A stretch of DNA of 64,000 nt from Lytechinus pictus (taxonomy: Eukaryota > Echinodermata > Echinoidea > Temnopleuroida > Toxopneustidae): contig NW_026974141.1 of assembly GCF_037042905.1 (NCBI RefSeq), positions 1,077,001-1,141,000 on the forward strand, given 5' to 3'. The notes under the pieces were generated by a model. That model was not told the origin of the DNA, searched no databases, and worked only from the letters and a program-made list of their open reading frames with translations. Shown piece after piece: positions 1 through 11,729 of this stretch (position 1 is its first letter; every line of letters starts with the position of its first letter). A program made the position numbers and the translations under genes.

Positions 1-244
1 AATAAAGATCGTCCGTGGTGTTCTATTGTTCTTGTTTACGGTAAGGAGCTAATCATCTTCGTCTCCCTTGTCCATTAACATGATTAAGATGCATAAGATG
101 CAAAAGTAATTGTCGTCTTCGAACTATAATTCTGTCCAGATTGAATAAGGTGTTCTTAATCAAATTGTTTCTAGCACGCATAGGTCATGTAAGTTCATGA
201 TTATCATTTTGTTGTTGTTGATAACATACGCCTGTTGCAGGGTA

Positions 245-463
245 GGATCCATGATTTTCCAAAGGGGGGGGGGAGGGCACATTTTCCCGAGGAAAATTTG
301 ACAAGCAAAAAAAAAAGTTTTCACCCCAAAATAAAGGACAATTTCATCCACGTAAAAATTTGACAAGCAAAAAAACAAGGTCTTCACTTTCAAGGGGGGG
401 GGGAGCACACTTGTGTTTTAACGGCATAACGGACCGGCTGTGCCCCCTCCCCTTGGATCCACC
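245..463. mobile_element. G-tract element with GGATCC ends
   Basis: It runs from GGATCCATGATTTTCC to CCCCTTGGATCC, inverted, with G11 and G10 tracts inside. It shares CACATTTTCCCGAG and TTCACTTTCAAGGGGGG with the copy at 40249. The protein-like frames across G tracts are not genes. Confidence 0.75.
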
Positions 464-486
464 AGTGCTATAATTCAGTAGTTCCA

Positions 487-490
<4 letters not shown>

Positions 491-531
<41 letters not shown>
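491..531. repeat. (TA)n microsatellite
   Basis: About 20 uninterrupted TA units followed by T14. Confidence 0.95.
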
Positions 532-539
<8 letters not shown>

Positions 540-619
540 TTTTTAAGACGGTATTCAATTTCAATATTCGCGGAAGTATGTTTCATTATTTTATTACCAC
601 GTACAGAAGCTGCGGAATG

Positions 620-990
620 GTTTTGAAAGTGGGGGTGGGAGGGGGGCTGACCATGCCAAAAATTGCAATTGGTTTTGAAAAATAGGGGGGGGGGACATTG
701 AAAAATAACACACACAAATTGTTTTGCTTATCAGTTATATACACATCCTGGTCAGTATGCAACAAGAGAGTCATTAGTGTCTTCCTCTTACTATTTTTTT
801 TTTTTTGCATTTTGTATTAGCGTGATCACCCAAACAATTTATAGGGGCATGACATGGCGTATGAGGCAAACATTTCTTAAAAGCTTCTAGCGAGCGAAGC
901 GAGTGAGCAAAATTTTTGAAAACTTTAATGCAAAAAATCGATATTTTTTTCATGGAGGGGGGGGGATAGATTTTAAAGTAACATTCAGAA
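620..990. repeat. Decayed G-tract element
   Basis: G-rich blocks at 630-650, 684-694 and 957-965, plus GCGAGCGAAGCGAGTGAGCA at 891-910. That motif recurs in the other G-tract elements (10165, 31230 reversed, 56177 reversed). Borders are not clear. Confidence 0.5.
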
Positions 991-1202
991 AATAGTATCA
1001 CATATCAACCATTTCCTCTTCATTTCTTTCTTTCTTTCCCCTTTTTCTTAATCGTGGTTTTTTATATCTATTTGTTATGGGGAAAGCCCAAAGCCCTCTT
1101 CCCTAGATCAGCGAACATTATGCATCTTATTACTAGCATACCCCCAATCTCATACACACTCACACACACACATACATATATATTCACATACGCACATATA
1201 CA

Positions 1203-1452
1203 CTCCTAACAAGGTTGGGCAAAAAAGGGACAAATTTTTAACCACCACTGAGCAACATATTGCAACTATTGGTTAGAATCTGTCGAAATTGGGAAATAAA
1301 AACTAATAATTAGGTTATAAATTTGCTCAAGAATTGGATAATGATTGCCCAGAATATATATATTTTCTTACTAACATACATTACCATGATTACCCAACAC
1401 AGTGGACAGTATTTTGCCCAATATTTTAAGTGTGCACGTTTAGACTATCAAC
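1203..1452. mobile_element. TA-MITE 1 (decayed copy)
   Basis: It shares GGTTGGGCAAAA, AACTATTGGTTAGAATCTG, AATTGGATAATGATTGCCCAGAAT and CAACACAGTGGACAGTATTTTGCCC with the intact copies at 18394 and 45975. The terminal inverted repeats are eroded. Confidence 0.75.
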
Positions 1453-2474
1453 ATAGTCTCAATATAAACACGTCTACTTTTTTATTGAAAATTGTTAGCT
1501 CCTAACATTCTTTTCTTATGAATGGAGTATTTAAATTGGTTATTCCATTCGGTTTTAATGATATAAACTTCAATTTAAAGCATAGAGTCTCATCTACCCC
1601 CCCCCCTCAAATGAACACAGATTCCAAATTGTTTTGGGCCGAATTATTTTCCAATTTTCGATGAAATTGTCACACTGTATAATGCACATCATATTCCTTT
1701 TAGCACACCATATCCCTTTTAGCACATCATCTTATATTGATCTTTTACGACCAGTTTTGTGAAATACCCCCAAGAAAGGATAATATTTCCAAAGTACGAA
1801 TCACTATGAATATAGAACAGCCTTGAAAATGTAAATAGGAGAACAAAATACCTTCAAGAGCCGCCTATCAGCTGCTTGGAAATATTAAGATGTAATTTAT
1901 TCGTTAGATTTGTTACTAAATGAAATCTCACTTACCATGATAACACCGTGAACGCTTCATCCATTCATTGGCAGTGTTGTGTTTCAGCTATTGCATTAAT
2001 GCATTCAATGACAATAGCTACTTACTCTGTCCCGAAATCATTTATATTATGTATTTGTGTGGAATTATTTTAAGCTACTGGAAAGCCAAACAATTATTTT
2101 GTATCCGCAGAGTCAAGGGCCAAACTTTTGTTGCCATGGTTTGAGTCTTGCGTCATGTCTGTTTAATTTCAGCGTAATACCTTATAAACCCGTAAAAAAA
2201 ATCATATTTCATTAAACGAGAAAACAAATCCTGGTCGCCCTCAGAAATTATCCTGATTTTCATAAATTTCATGCAAAACGTCCCTGTTATCAGCTTGGTC
2301 CCTTAATTCACACTCTCGATTTGACCTTCATAATACATTTTATTACGTAATACCAGTTATCATGTTGTTGCGGTAATTGCGAATTCGTTTGATTATATCC
2401 TCTATACTTCTCAAAATAGCTCAGTCACATTTCGACTCGCCGTTTTATTATTTTTGTTTATTCTAACCACTGCT
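1453..2474. other. No feature recognised
   Basis: AT-rich unique-looking sequence with one C9 tract at 1597. The short TCAGTCACATTTCGACTCGCC at 2421 belongs to the interspersed motif also seen at 28480-28530. No coding signal. Confidence 0.6.
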
Positions 2475-2629
2475 CAAATGCAGAAGGGGTTAGATCCATA
2501 TTTCATCAAATTGGAGTGTTTTTTTGTCTCAGTGGATACGTAGCTCTATAAGATGAAACTAACGAAAAATTGATATTCCCATTAAAAAGTGAACAAAAAT
2601 GGCAAAAGGGTAAGATATATTTCAGTTTG

Positions 2630-3692
2630 TTTGCAAAAGGGGCTAGATCCACAAAGGTAATTCTTAAGAAAAAAAATATTTGAAAAAAAATATGAAGACA
2701 GGCAGATTTCTTTTATACCCAATTTTATGTTCACATGATATACAGTGCGTCCCACAAAAAACGAAACCGAGATTTATCGATGATTTATCACAACTTAATC
2801 ACAAATAAAATAGACTAATGACCTACCATTTTAAAGCTTATAATCTCCTCGTTCATCTGAAATTGCTTAGATTATATTTCATTCACGCATGAGTGAGAAA
2901 AAACAATTTGAAAAGGGGATACCAAAAAGTCACTTGGCGGGCCGTATCTGGAGTTTAAAAAGAAAACCACATTTTAAAAAAGTTCAATATCTGCTCTTTA
3001 ATTTGATACCTCAGTTACAGAAAATGGTCAGGAAATTTCAAAGTTCTGGTTAATTGAAATAAGGCTTGAATTTCAATAATTTCATAAAATGAAGAGGTTT
3101 TACAGGCTAGCGTTCAAACTCCTCGACACTCCGTTTTGTTGACGATCAGCCATGCATTAAGTCTTTTGTTATCGTGCGATAGCTTCTGTGGGAAAGCGGT
3201 GAAAACACGTTTATTTAATGAAATGATGGAAATACAAGCATTGTTTCGAAGGATCATAACTTGTTTACTTCTTGACCATTTTCTGTGATTAAGGTATCGA
3301 ATAAAAGAGCAGATATTGATCTTTTTAGGCATGTGATTTTCTTTTTGAAATTCAGATACCCCGCCAAATGAGTTTTTGGCATCCTTTCTTCGAATTGTTT
3401 TTGCTCACTCATGCGCGAATGAGGAATAATCTAAGTAATACCAGATGAAAGACGAGATTCTAAGCTTTACAATGGTAGGTCATTTGTCTATTTTATTTAT
3501 GATTAAGTTATGATAAATCATCGCTAAATCTCGGTTTCGTTTTTTCTGGGACGTACTGTATAGAGTATCATGAAAATTTAGTTATACATGGCATAAGAAT
3601 ATTGCAATATGGGAGAATAGAAAAAAGAAGATTTTCTTAGAATGGTCTGAAGTGGATCTAACCTCTTTTGCAAACAAACTCTCCTGAAGAGC
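2630..3692. mobile_element. AAGGGG-ended inverted-repeat element, interrupted
   Basis: The ends AGTTTGTTTGCAAAAGGGGC at 2625-2645 and CTAACCTCTTTTGCAAACAAACT at 3658-3681 are inverted. Related GGGGTTAGATCC blocks occur at 2486-2495 and 3704-3713. A TA-flanked element splits it at 2743. A shorter uninterrupted relative follows at 3860-4090. Confidence 0.75.
2743..3558. mobile_element. Mariner-like MITE with ~300-bp inverted arms
   Basis: Flanked by TA at 2741-2742 and 3559-3560. It opens CAGTGCGTCCCACAAAAAAC and closes GTTTTTTCTGGGACGTACTG. The arms stay alignable for roughly 300 bp (TTTATCGATGATTTATCA near 2770 against TGATAAATCATCGCTAAA near 3510), so it would fold as one long hairpin. No transposase frame. 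Confidence 0.88.
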
Positions 3693-3859
3693 TCATTTGC
3701 AAAGGGGTTAGATCAATTTTTCATTTTGCGTGTGTGTTTTCATTTCTCAATTTTCAGTTGATCTTATTATACCAATTAAGAAAATTCCCATTAAAACATG
3801 AATACAAGTTGCAAAGAAAAATCACTTTTTTTTATTCAAATGGGGTTAAATCCATTTCA

Positions 3860-4090
3860 GTTTGTTTGCAAAAGGGGCTCGATCCACATGTTAATTTTTT
3901 GAAGAAAAAAATGTTTAAAAAATATGAAGATAGGTAGACTTTTTTATACCCAATTTTATGTTCACATGATACGTTAGTATATCATGACAATTTAGTTTCG
4001 CATAAGAATATTGCAATATGGGATAATAAAATAAATTATTTTCTCGGAATGGTCTTAGGTGGATCTAACCCCTTTTGCAAACAAACTTCA
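3860..4090. mobile_element. AAGGGG-ended element, uninterrupted copy
   Basis: It runs from CAGTTTGTTTGCAAAAGGGG to CCCCTTTTGCAAACAAACTT. The interior (ACCCAATTTTATGTTCACAT ... CATAAGAATATTGCAATATG) matches both sides of the interrupted copy, so it supplies the empty-site sequence. Confidence 0.8.
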
Positions 4091-4113
4091 TAATTATGGG
4101 ACAAAATTGTTAA

Positions 4114-5304
4114 AGATCAAGTCCATCCCAGAAAAATGCTGATTTGAATAAATAGAGAAAATGAAACTAGCATAACGCTGAAACTTTCATCAAAATCAGA
4201 TGTAAAATAAGAAAATTATGACATTTTAAAATTTCGCTTATCTTTCACAAAACAGTGATATGCACAATTCAGTGACATGCAAAATTATTTCAATGATGTC
4301 CTTCACTCACCATTTCTTTTGTTTTTTGTTGTTTGAATTATACAATATTTCATTTTTTTTTTACTTATTTGACAATAAGGACAAACTTGACTAAACCATA
4401 ATAGTATTAAAGGGATGGTCCGGGCTGAAAATATCTATATCTTAATACATAGAGTAGAATTTATTGAGCAAAATGCCGAAAATTTTATCAAAATCGGATA
4501 ACAAATAATAAAGTTATTGAAGTTTAAAGTTTAGCAATATTTTGTGAAAACAGTCGTCATGAATATTCATTAGGTAGGCTGATGATGTCACATCCCCACT
4601 TTCCGTTTTCTTATGTTATTACATAAAATCATATTTTTTTCATGATTTCATACTTGTGTGAATAATATGTCTCCCTTATAATGAAATAAGTTACATCAAT
4701 AAATATCTAATGCACTAAATCAGTTGTCAATCCAATTTTTCTAGTTCTTGGATGAAAAAAATTGAATAAACCTAATTTCATATAATAAAATACAAAAGAA
4801 CAAGTGGGTATGTGATATCATCAGCCCATCCGATGAATATTCATGACGACTGTTTTCACAAAATATTGCTAAACTTTAAAATTTAATAACTTTGTTATTT
4901 GTTATCCGAATTTGATGACATTTTCGGCATTTTGCTCAGTGAATTCTACTCTATTTATTAAGCCATAAATACCTTCAGCCCGGACCATCACTTTTAACAA
5001 TACTAATTCCACATGTGCAGTGAGGAAATAATCGTTGTTTCACTTGACAATGAGGAGAAAATTAGAATATTTCATATTTTATATAATAAAATACAAAAGA
5101 AATAGTGAGTGGATGACGTCATTGGTCTCCTTATTTCCATACCGACCAGGCTGTGCATATAACTGTTTTGTGAAAATGAGCAAAACTTAAAAAATTTCAT
5201 AACTTTCTTATTTTACATCCGATTTTGATAAAAATTTCAGTGTTATGCTCGTTTGATTTTTCTCTTTTATTTAAATCATCTTTATATTGGGAAGGAATTT
5301 TCCT
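4114..5304. mobile_element. TTAA-family 1 MITE interrupted by a family 2 element
   Basis: The left part runs 4114-4410 (AGATCAAGTCCATCCC...) and the right part 4994-5304 (...TTTATATTGGGAAGGAATTTTCCT). TTAA lies at both outer borders (4110-4113, 5305-5308). Removing the insert restores a segment matching the mirrored centre of the copy at 61381. Confidence 0.85.
4411..4993. mobile_element. TTAA-family 2 MITE nested in family 1
   Basis: It opens AGGGATGGTCCGGGCTGAA and closes TTCAGCCCGGACCATCACTT, flanked by perfect TTAA at 4407-4410 and 4994-4997. The 583-bp body is a palindrome in which ATGAATATTCAT recurs in both arms. Confidence 0.9.
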
Positions 5305-5411
5305 TTAAAAAGGCTGTTTCCGACTCACCTTGCGGCCGCCGTAGCGGAAATATGACTGAGGTATTACTGCTTCAAATGTGCGATCTTCGACACCATATCA
5401 CACTGTGTATA

Positions 5412-5932
5412 TGATGGGGGGACCTAAAGCTACGCACTTTGTTTTCAAATGATAAAAACTATGCCAATTTCAATATTTGAACAAATTATCTTTCACTAAT
5501 TTGTGGCACATATTCTAAAGATCATTGACCAAGAAGAAAATATCACAGAACTCACTAATACGAAAATCCCGCTGTGTTTTCCGAACACCTCTTGATTTCG
5601 CCGCCCGATGTAGAAGGGGTCCTAAAGCTACGCACTCGATTTATCATGCAAAAAAATTGTATTTCCTGTGCCTCAATTTATAAAATATGTTCACATTATT
5701 ATAGGATATATGAAATTAAAGTGACTATAACTCCGAAATTCCAAAACGGCCATTGATTTCTCTGCATTTAGAGATTTAGTGCAGCCTCTTGAAAAAAAAA
5801 TGAATTGGAATTGTTCGTCACTCTGCAGTCACAATTCCACACACAAAGTGCGCATTTGCCATTAAAAACTGCTTGCGCGATGAGTGGTGCGTAGCTTTAG
5901 GACCCGCGCAGCTTTAGGACCCCCAACCATAC
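5412..5932. mobile_element. Inverted-repeat element with CCTAAAGCTACGCAC ends
   Basis: It opens GGGGGGACCTAAAGCTACGCAC at about 5415 and closes GTGCGTAGCTTTAGGACCC...CCCCCAAC at 5889-5925. An internal copy, GGGGTCCTAAAGCTACGCAC, at 5617-5636 suggests one copy inserted into or recombined with another. No coding frame is supported. Confidence 0.65.
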
Positions 5933-6317
5933 TCTTATTTATCGTCACTATTATTATTGTAACAGCAGGTATAAATTACGCCTGACACAGTCATATGAGT
6001 TTATGTGGCATAAATTTGATTTTAGATCAACCTTTGAAAGAGATATGATAAAAAGCTAGCAAAAAGATGAGTACAGTATGCATATAATTGTTCTTTTTTA
6101 TTACAACATCTGCGCCAACGATTGTCAAAGTGTCAACAAATAAACAAAAAATTATGGTTATTCATCAAATAAACTTCTATAATACACTTAATCAATTATC
6201 GTTTGAACATGTTGATATGAATATAGCATTATCATAATATTACTCAATAATATTTTCGCGACCTTGCAATTTTGGATCATTTCATAATATTTATAATTAT
6301 CATTCTGGTTATTGTCC

Positions 6318-6595
6318 AGCAACATAGTAGTAGTAGTAGTAGTAGTAGTAGCAGCAGCAGCAGCAGTAGTAGTATATAGTAGTAGTAGCAGTGTATAGAA
6401 GTATTAGTCGTAGTAGTCGTCGTCGTAGTAGTAGTAGTAGTATCATCATCGTCGTCGTAATTTTCATCATCATCATCTTCATCATCATTCTCCACCACCA
6501 TCATCATCATCATTCTCCACCACCACCACCATCATCATCATCATCAACGTTACCATCACCATCAACACCATCTCCCTCCCGCTCCTCCTCATAAC
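6318..6595. repeat. Trinucleotide microsatellite cluster
   Basis: (TAG)n, (CAG)n and (ATC/ACC)n tracts in succession. The low-complexity frames across it are not genes. Confidence 0.95.
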
Positions 6596-7047
6596 TTATC
6601 CTGTAATTCAACATCTATACATAAAATCCTTGTTTGCTGCATGATTTCAGAGTAGAGTGTCTGCAAGATAATATAACAGCGAGTTTTCGCGCCGCCACGC
6701 AAAACTAATTCAAGATCACAGTAAATATATTCAAAATTCCCGTCAAATGACAATGAACAGCTGGGCGGTCTTTGTCAAAAATTGGTGAACCGGACGGAGC
6801 AGCAGTTCGTCCTAAGTTTCGGAGTTGACGAAAAATTACAAATATTATGTCGTTCAGAGTCCAGGACAAGAACTTGTTATGAGTCACCAGTTTCGACAAA
6901 GACTTCTTGGTTGCTCATTGTCATGAAGGGCATTTGCAAGACATTTTCTATGTTGTTTAAAGTGTTCTGCGAATACTCCTTGATATAATACAGGAACCTA
7001 CAAAGGAAAAATTATGCTATTATATCACAAGTATTATCATGACAGGC

Positions 7048-7150
7048 ACGCTGGTGTAAACGACCCTAGACCGATCATGGCAATTACGTTATTTTGAATG
7101 GCATATAATCGGTAAGTTTGGAGTCGGTTTCATTGGTGTAACTGTATCTA
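7048..7150. mobile_element. H94 hairpin element, single copy
   Basis: GGTGTAAACGACCCTAGACCGATCATGG, ATTACGTTATTTTGAATGGCATA and TTGGAGTCGGTTTCATTGGTGTAACTG follow the family consensus end to end. Confidence 0.82.
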
Positions 7151-7681
7151 TGTCATAAGTCTCAGAACATCAATTTTCTTCCCCTTTTTCATAGTTTACA
7201 CATGTCTTGAATGACGACTCCGCCCCCCTCCCCCCTTCGTGAAGATCACCCCCAAAATACTTTGGTCATCTTGATTCAATCTTAAGCGGTGTCTTTCAAT
7301 TTTGTAAGAGGAAGGAGGGCCATTAACGCTCCTGCCAGTCACAAAATTACATCGATTATCTCATTTAGTTAGAGCGTGTTGCCCACTCACCCCTTGTAAT
7401 TAGTTTCATTCTCAAACTTGCTTGGGTAACTGCGTAAGTTGTAAGGAGGGTTAATTGCACCCGCCTTCGGCTTGGTTGAATTTAGAAAATGCCAAGTGTG
7501 AAGGTCATCGGATTGGATAATGTTTTAGACTGGGATGTTTGGTGGATGGCGGAGATGGGGGGGGGGCGTATCGCTTTATTACTATCGTACAACGTTGACC
7601 ATTTTTGGACCAATGCAATATTGGATACGAATAGAGTATAATGATAAATACGACCGTGATAACATTATCATTAGAAGACCT

Positions 7682-8076
7682 AAAGGCCACCGCACACCTT
7701 ACGACTGTTCGTGATCCGATTTTGGAACGAATCGCATTCTGCTCAGTTTCTGAAAAATGTGACTGGAACATATCATTTTATTTGAGGTTAAAATTAATTG
7801 AAAGAATACTAATGTAACCATTTTGAAAGATTGCAAGCTTTTATTTTGGATTAAAGGCCAAATTAGTTTCAAATAGTAGCCAATCGTACGACGTCATTAC
7901 GACTAGATATTAAATTCGCTTTTATTCTAAGAAGGATGATTTGAACAAAGGTATTCGTACGATGATTTAGAATATTACACAGTAAGATATTCCAAGTCTC
8001 AATATTAGCATGAAATTCTACTACATTTTATTCTGAAATCGGGTCGCAGACCAATCGTAAGGTGTGCGGTCGCCTT
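7682..8076. mobile_element. Inverted-repeat MITE (AAGGCCACCGCACACC ends)
   Basis: It opens AAAGGCCACCGCACACCTTA and closes TAAGGTGTGCGGTCGCCTT. The secondary motif GATCCGATTTTGGAACGAAT near 7712 is mirrored by TTCTGAAATCGGGTCGC near 8032. About 395 bp, no coding frame. Confidence 0.85.
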
Positions 8077-8941
8077 AATACACGTTCACATCCACACCCT
8101 CCCACACGCACACATTGAAACTCTTAAACCTATATCCTCATACGATTCATCTAAATTAACACATTAAAGAATTAAAATGTGTTTTGCATCCCATGATAAT
8201 TATGTACAAGTAGACAGCCTTATATAGATTTTTGAAGAAATTGCTGGTTCCTCAAAAAGTCAACCCCAATGTTTTGTTTTCTATGTAATCAGTATTTGTA
8301 AGGCTAAATCAGGAAAAGCACAATATTTCCAGACCTTCATTGTTCAATACGCGCGTTTATTACGCAGTTCCCTTTTCTTCCCATTTCCATCCTCTGCAAT
8401 GCTGTATAAGATTCGTTATTATCTATATACAGAAATGTAGGCCCTACAGTTGTAGATTAATTAATTACTTTTAGACATCATGGTTTGTGGAGGGGGCTTG
8501 GCCAAAGGGGGTCGGGGTGGGCTTAACGTTTGTAATATCATAATTTGACGATAATATCACGCTTTTGTACATGGTTACTCAAGCTTCATCTTTTCAAAGT
8601 ACATTGCACGGATTGAGCACCAATGCATTTGAAGATGTTATATAACATTGGGCCTTTATGTTTATCACAGAAGAAATGTTATGCTATGGGGAAGGTCGTG
8701 AAGCTGGGGGGGGGGGGGCATGTGGCGGACGAGGGTGGTAATTTTGCACTATGCTTTAACGAGTAATGATCGGGCGGGGTCACCCGATATGCCGATTATC
8801 TCACATGCTTTCTTATTTAATTATGACGCAAGAACTGTCATACCGCGCACATCTATTGTGACGCAACATTCATGCCCGAAACATAGTCATGAATCATCTA
8901 ATTTTGGTGAAGAGACGTGCGCAAAGTCCTTGATGATTACG
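8077..8941. other. No feature recognised apart from a G13 tract
   Basis: AT-rich, with a G13 run at 8706-8718. The 86-codon frame from 8720 has no family resemblance and begins directly in the G tract. Confidence 0.55.
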
Positions 8942-9200
8942 ACGATTATTATTTTATTATTATTATTTATTTGGCCATAAAAACATACAAAAATTGTACA
9001 ATGTAAATAGAAAAATGCAATTTGAAATTGAATAATTAAATATGAAAAGTAGAAATGAAAACAAAGAAGAAAAGACTAAGAAAATGTTTTTTCCATGGGC
9101 CAGGGCTCGCAAAAGTAATATTCAATACTATTGCCCAGAGGCATGCGAGCCCTCATATAGAAAACCATTGAGAGAATATTGCACATTCCGGTGTATAAGA
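8942..9200 (-). mobile_element. LINE 3' end, reversed (tentative)
   Basis: On the minus strand a 3' UTR-like stretch contains the stem GGGCTCGCATGCCTC...GCGAGCCC (9105-9155) and ends near (AAT)n at 8942-8970. The layout resembles the other LINE tails, but no coding part is attached. The small frames here are not supported as genes. Confidence 0.45.
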
Positions 9201-9474
9201 TTACACATGATTAAAATTCAAATAAAACACATTCAACAAACATTATTAACATGTATGTAACGCCAGGCAAGATAAAAGAAATAAAGAGCGGTATTGGGAA
9301 GAATTTGAATACCCATGCCGGACTGACTAAAGAATTTGTGACTGTTTAACATAACATACATGTAGAACGAAAATAATTTAAATTTGTGTAAGGTACTAGA
9401 GCCTGAAAAGCAGCGATGAAATAAGGAGGAATGCCCTAGACAACAGCAAGAGCATGCCTCCACATTCCTATAAG

Positions 9475-9914
9475 CCAGTTCGTAGTTCCTTTCTGCGCAT
9501 GATCAAAAAATTCTACGCTTGATCAGAGGAAGGTCATTTGTACAAAAGTGACATGGTGGTTTAAAATCTAATGAGATAAGCACCAACTTTGATGTCTTGA
9601 TTTATTATATTCTTTTGAATTGTGGTTTTCATTTATATCCACAAAAAACAACAACGCGTCTACGAACGACTGGTTTTCACAGTTTGCCAAGTACATTGTT
9701 CAACATGCTATGATATGCATTCAAAGTAGGAATGCAACAAATACCTTCATAAAGTGTTCATTGGTGTGCTATTCTAGTCACCTGGTCTATTCAATTTCTT
9801 CATCCTGCTATGTAAGGCATTCTTACGTAATATCTTGCTTTGAAATCTGCCTATCATAATGAAAGAAATGAAAGGTCATTTGACCAAAATTGTCCATGAG
9901 TAACTACGAACTGG
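9475..9914. mobile_element. Inverted-repeat MITE (CCAGTTCGTAGTT ends)
   Basis: It opens CCAGTTCGTAGTTCCTTTC and closes GAGTAACTACGAACTGG. AAGGTCATTTGTACAAAA near 9530 is mirrored as AAAGGTCATTTGACCAAAAT near 9870 in direct orientation, so only the termini are inverted. About 440 bp. Confidence 0.75.
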
Positions 9915-9924
9915 TCTATTAATG

Positions 9925-11413
9925 ACACTGGCGTAAATCCGTGTTGATGGGTGGGGGGGATGACTGAAATATTTTGGCTTTTTTTTTTGCAATCATGTTT
10001 TTAGATATGCAAGGAATTGTCATTGATATGTCAACAGTGGCGTACCGTGGGTCACGGCATTGGGGGGGGGGGGGGGGGCACCAGCAAAATTTTTGAATGA
10101 CTGAGTGAGTGACCTAATAGAGACATTTTAAGGACAATGTCATTAAACTGATTTGTATCTCACTGATCAAATAATGCGAGCGCGAAGCGCGAGCTGAATT
10201 TTTTTATATTCACACCTAAAAAGGGACATTATAATCAAATTTGTGTAATCATGATAGGTACCTGTCTCGCTTAACAATGCGAGCGCGAAGCGCGAGCTGA
10301 AAACTTAAATAATTCAGACCTGAAGTGGGGCATTCTAAGGTTTCTTTGTAGGAATTAACTAGGACCATACGTATTTCATTAACCAAATGATGCGAGCGCG
10401 AAGCGCGAGCTGAAAATTTTTGATATTCAGATCAGAAGAAGGGACATTTTAAGGACTGATTTTAGGAATTCATGAAGAGCAGACATATCTCACCAATCCA
10501 CTAATGCGAACGTAATCACGGACAGGAAATGTTTCATATATACGAAGACCTTAACATGGGGCAATCACTTTTTGAGTCATGAAAAAAAAGCACATGTCAC
10601 TACATAAAACAATGATAACTCAAGTGCTAGGAAATATAATTGGTTTATATTGACTTGAAAACGGGATGTTTTAGTACAACAGGATTATATATCTCGTTAA
10701 ACAGACAATGCGAGCACCAGGAACAATGAAGACGTAGGCCCTGGGCAAATTATGTTTCATAAAGTTATGATAAAAATGTTTCTTATGTAATGTAACTTAA
10801 CATAATATTATAATATAATATAACATTATAATGAATAATATTTTCTTCTTTCCCACTACGTTTCTCTTCCTTTCTCCCTCTTTTCTCCTTTCCCCCTTTC
10901 CCCGTTTTTTTTTTTTTGGTAAGCCGATGGGGGGGGGGGGATGTGCCCCCCATGTCCCCCGTAGTTACGCCACAGTATGTCCATGTGGCAAATACCCCTC
11001 CAATATTATTATCTTTTTTACCCCATGATGGTTTAATGGTTTTATTAGAGATTACATTAAAAAAAATTGACATTCCATCTTAATCCCTTTCCAAAGACCC
11101 CAACATTGATGAATTGGAAGAAACGGGGGTTTCTCTTCAATGTTATAATAAGGACATAGGTATTTCGTTTGGAAATGGTGAACTGGCTCTTTATTTGCAT
11201 TTTTATGATTCAATAATATTATTTTATTTGTTTAGCGGTATTTTTGGAAGAATTTTCACCAATAAAACAATTATCTCTTGTGATTTTTTTTCTTCATTTC
11301 TTTCGTAAAAAGTGGGGGGGGGGGGGGGATGTTTGTACAGGCCATCCACCCCTCCTCGAAAAGTGGGAGGGATATATCCCCCCCATCCCCCCCGGGATTT
11401 ACGCCAGTGATTA
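9925..11413. mobile_element. Outer G-tract element with CACTGGCGTAAATCC ends
   Basis: It opens CACTGGCGTAAATCCGTG and closes CCCGGGATTTACGCCAGTG, inverted. G tracts lie just inside each end (9950-9959 and 11313-11328). A second element of the same superfamily is nested inside it. Confidence 0.75.
10035..10976. mobile_element. Inner G-tract element with AGTGGCGTA ends and a 112-bp internal repeat
   Basis: It opens AGTGGCGTACCGTGGGTCAC with a G18 tract and closes CATGTCCCCCGTAGTTACGCCAC with a G12 tract. Inside, AATGCGAGCGCGAAGCGCGAGC occurs at about 10166, 10277 and 10390 with decayed versions at 10503 and 10708. The regular ~112-bp spacing marks a tandem repeat. Confidence 0.75.
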
Positions 11414-11729
11414 ATGACATGTGTTCTCGCCAGGCTCCAGCACCTAACACATAAGAAATCATTGACTGAGACAACACATGGTAAAATTACAGGAAACTCG
11501 CCTCCCTTGATGAAGAAAAAGAAGAGGAATTAAGAACTGCGTAAAAAATAAATAGTACTGATTTTAAAAATTCTTAGATTTTCATGTGCCCCCGACAATT
11601 TTGCTAAAGAAGGATTTCAAAAAAAAAATTAACTCTACCAAATAGATCATACAGCAAGTACTCCTGCGAAGCATCATTCAGAAATATGAATTGAATAAAA
11701 AGTAAGATTTAATTATGTACTAAATGCTT

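Noticed and set aside
6277..6594. Asp/Thr- or His/Ser-rich frames
   Set aside because: Translations of trinucleotide microsatellites.
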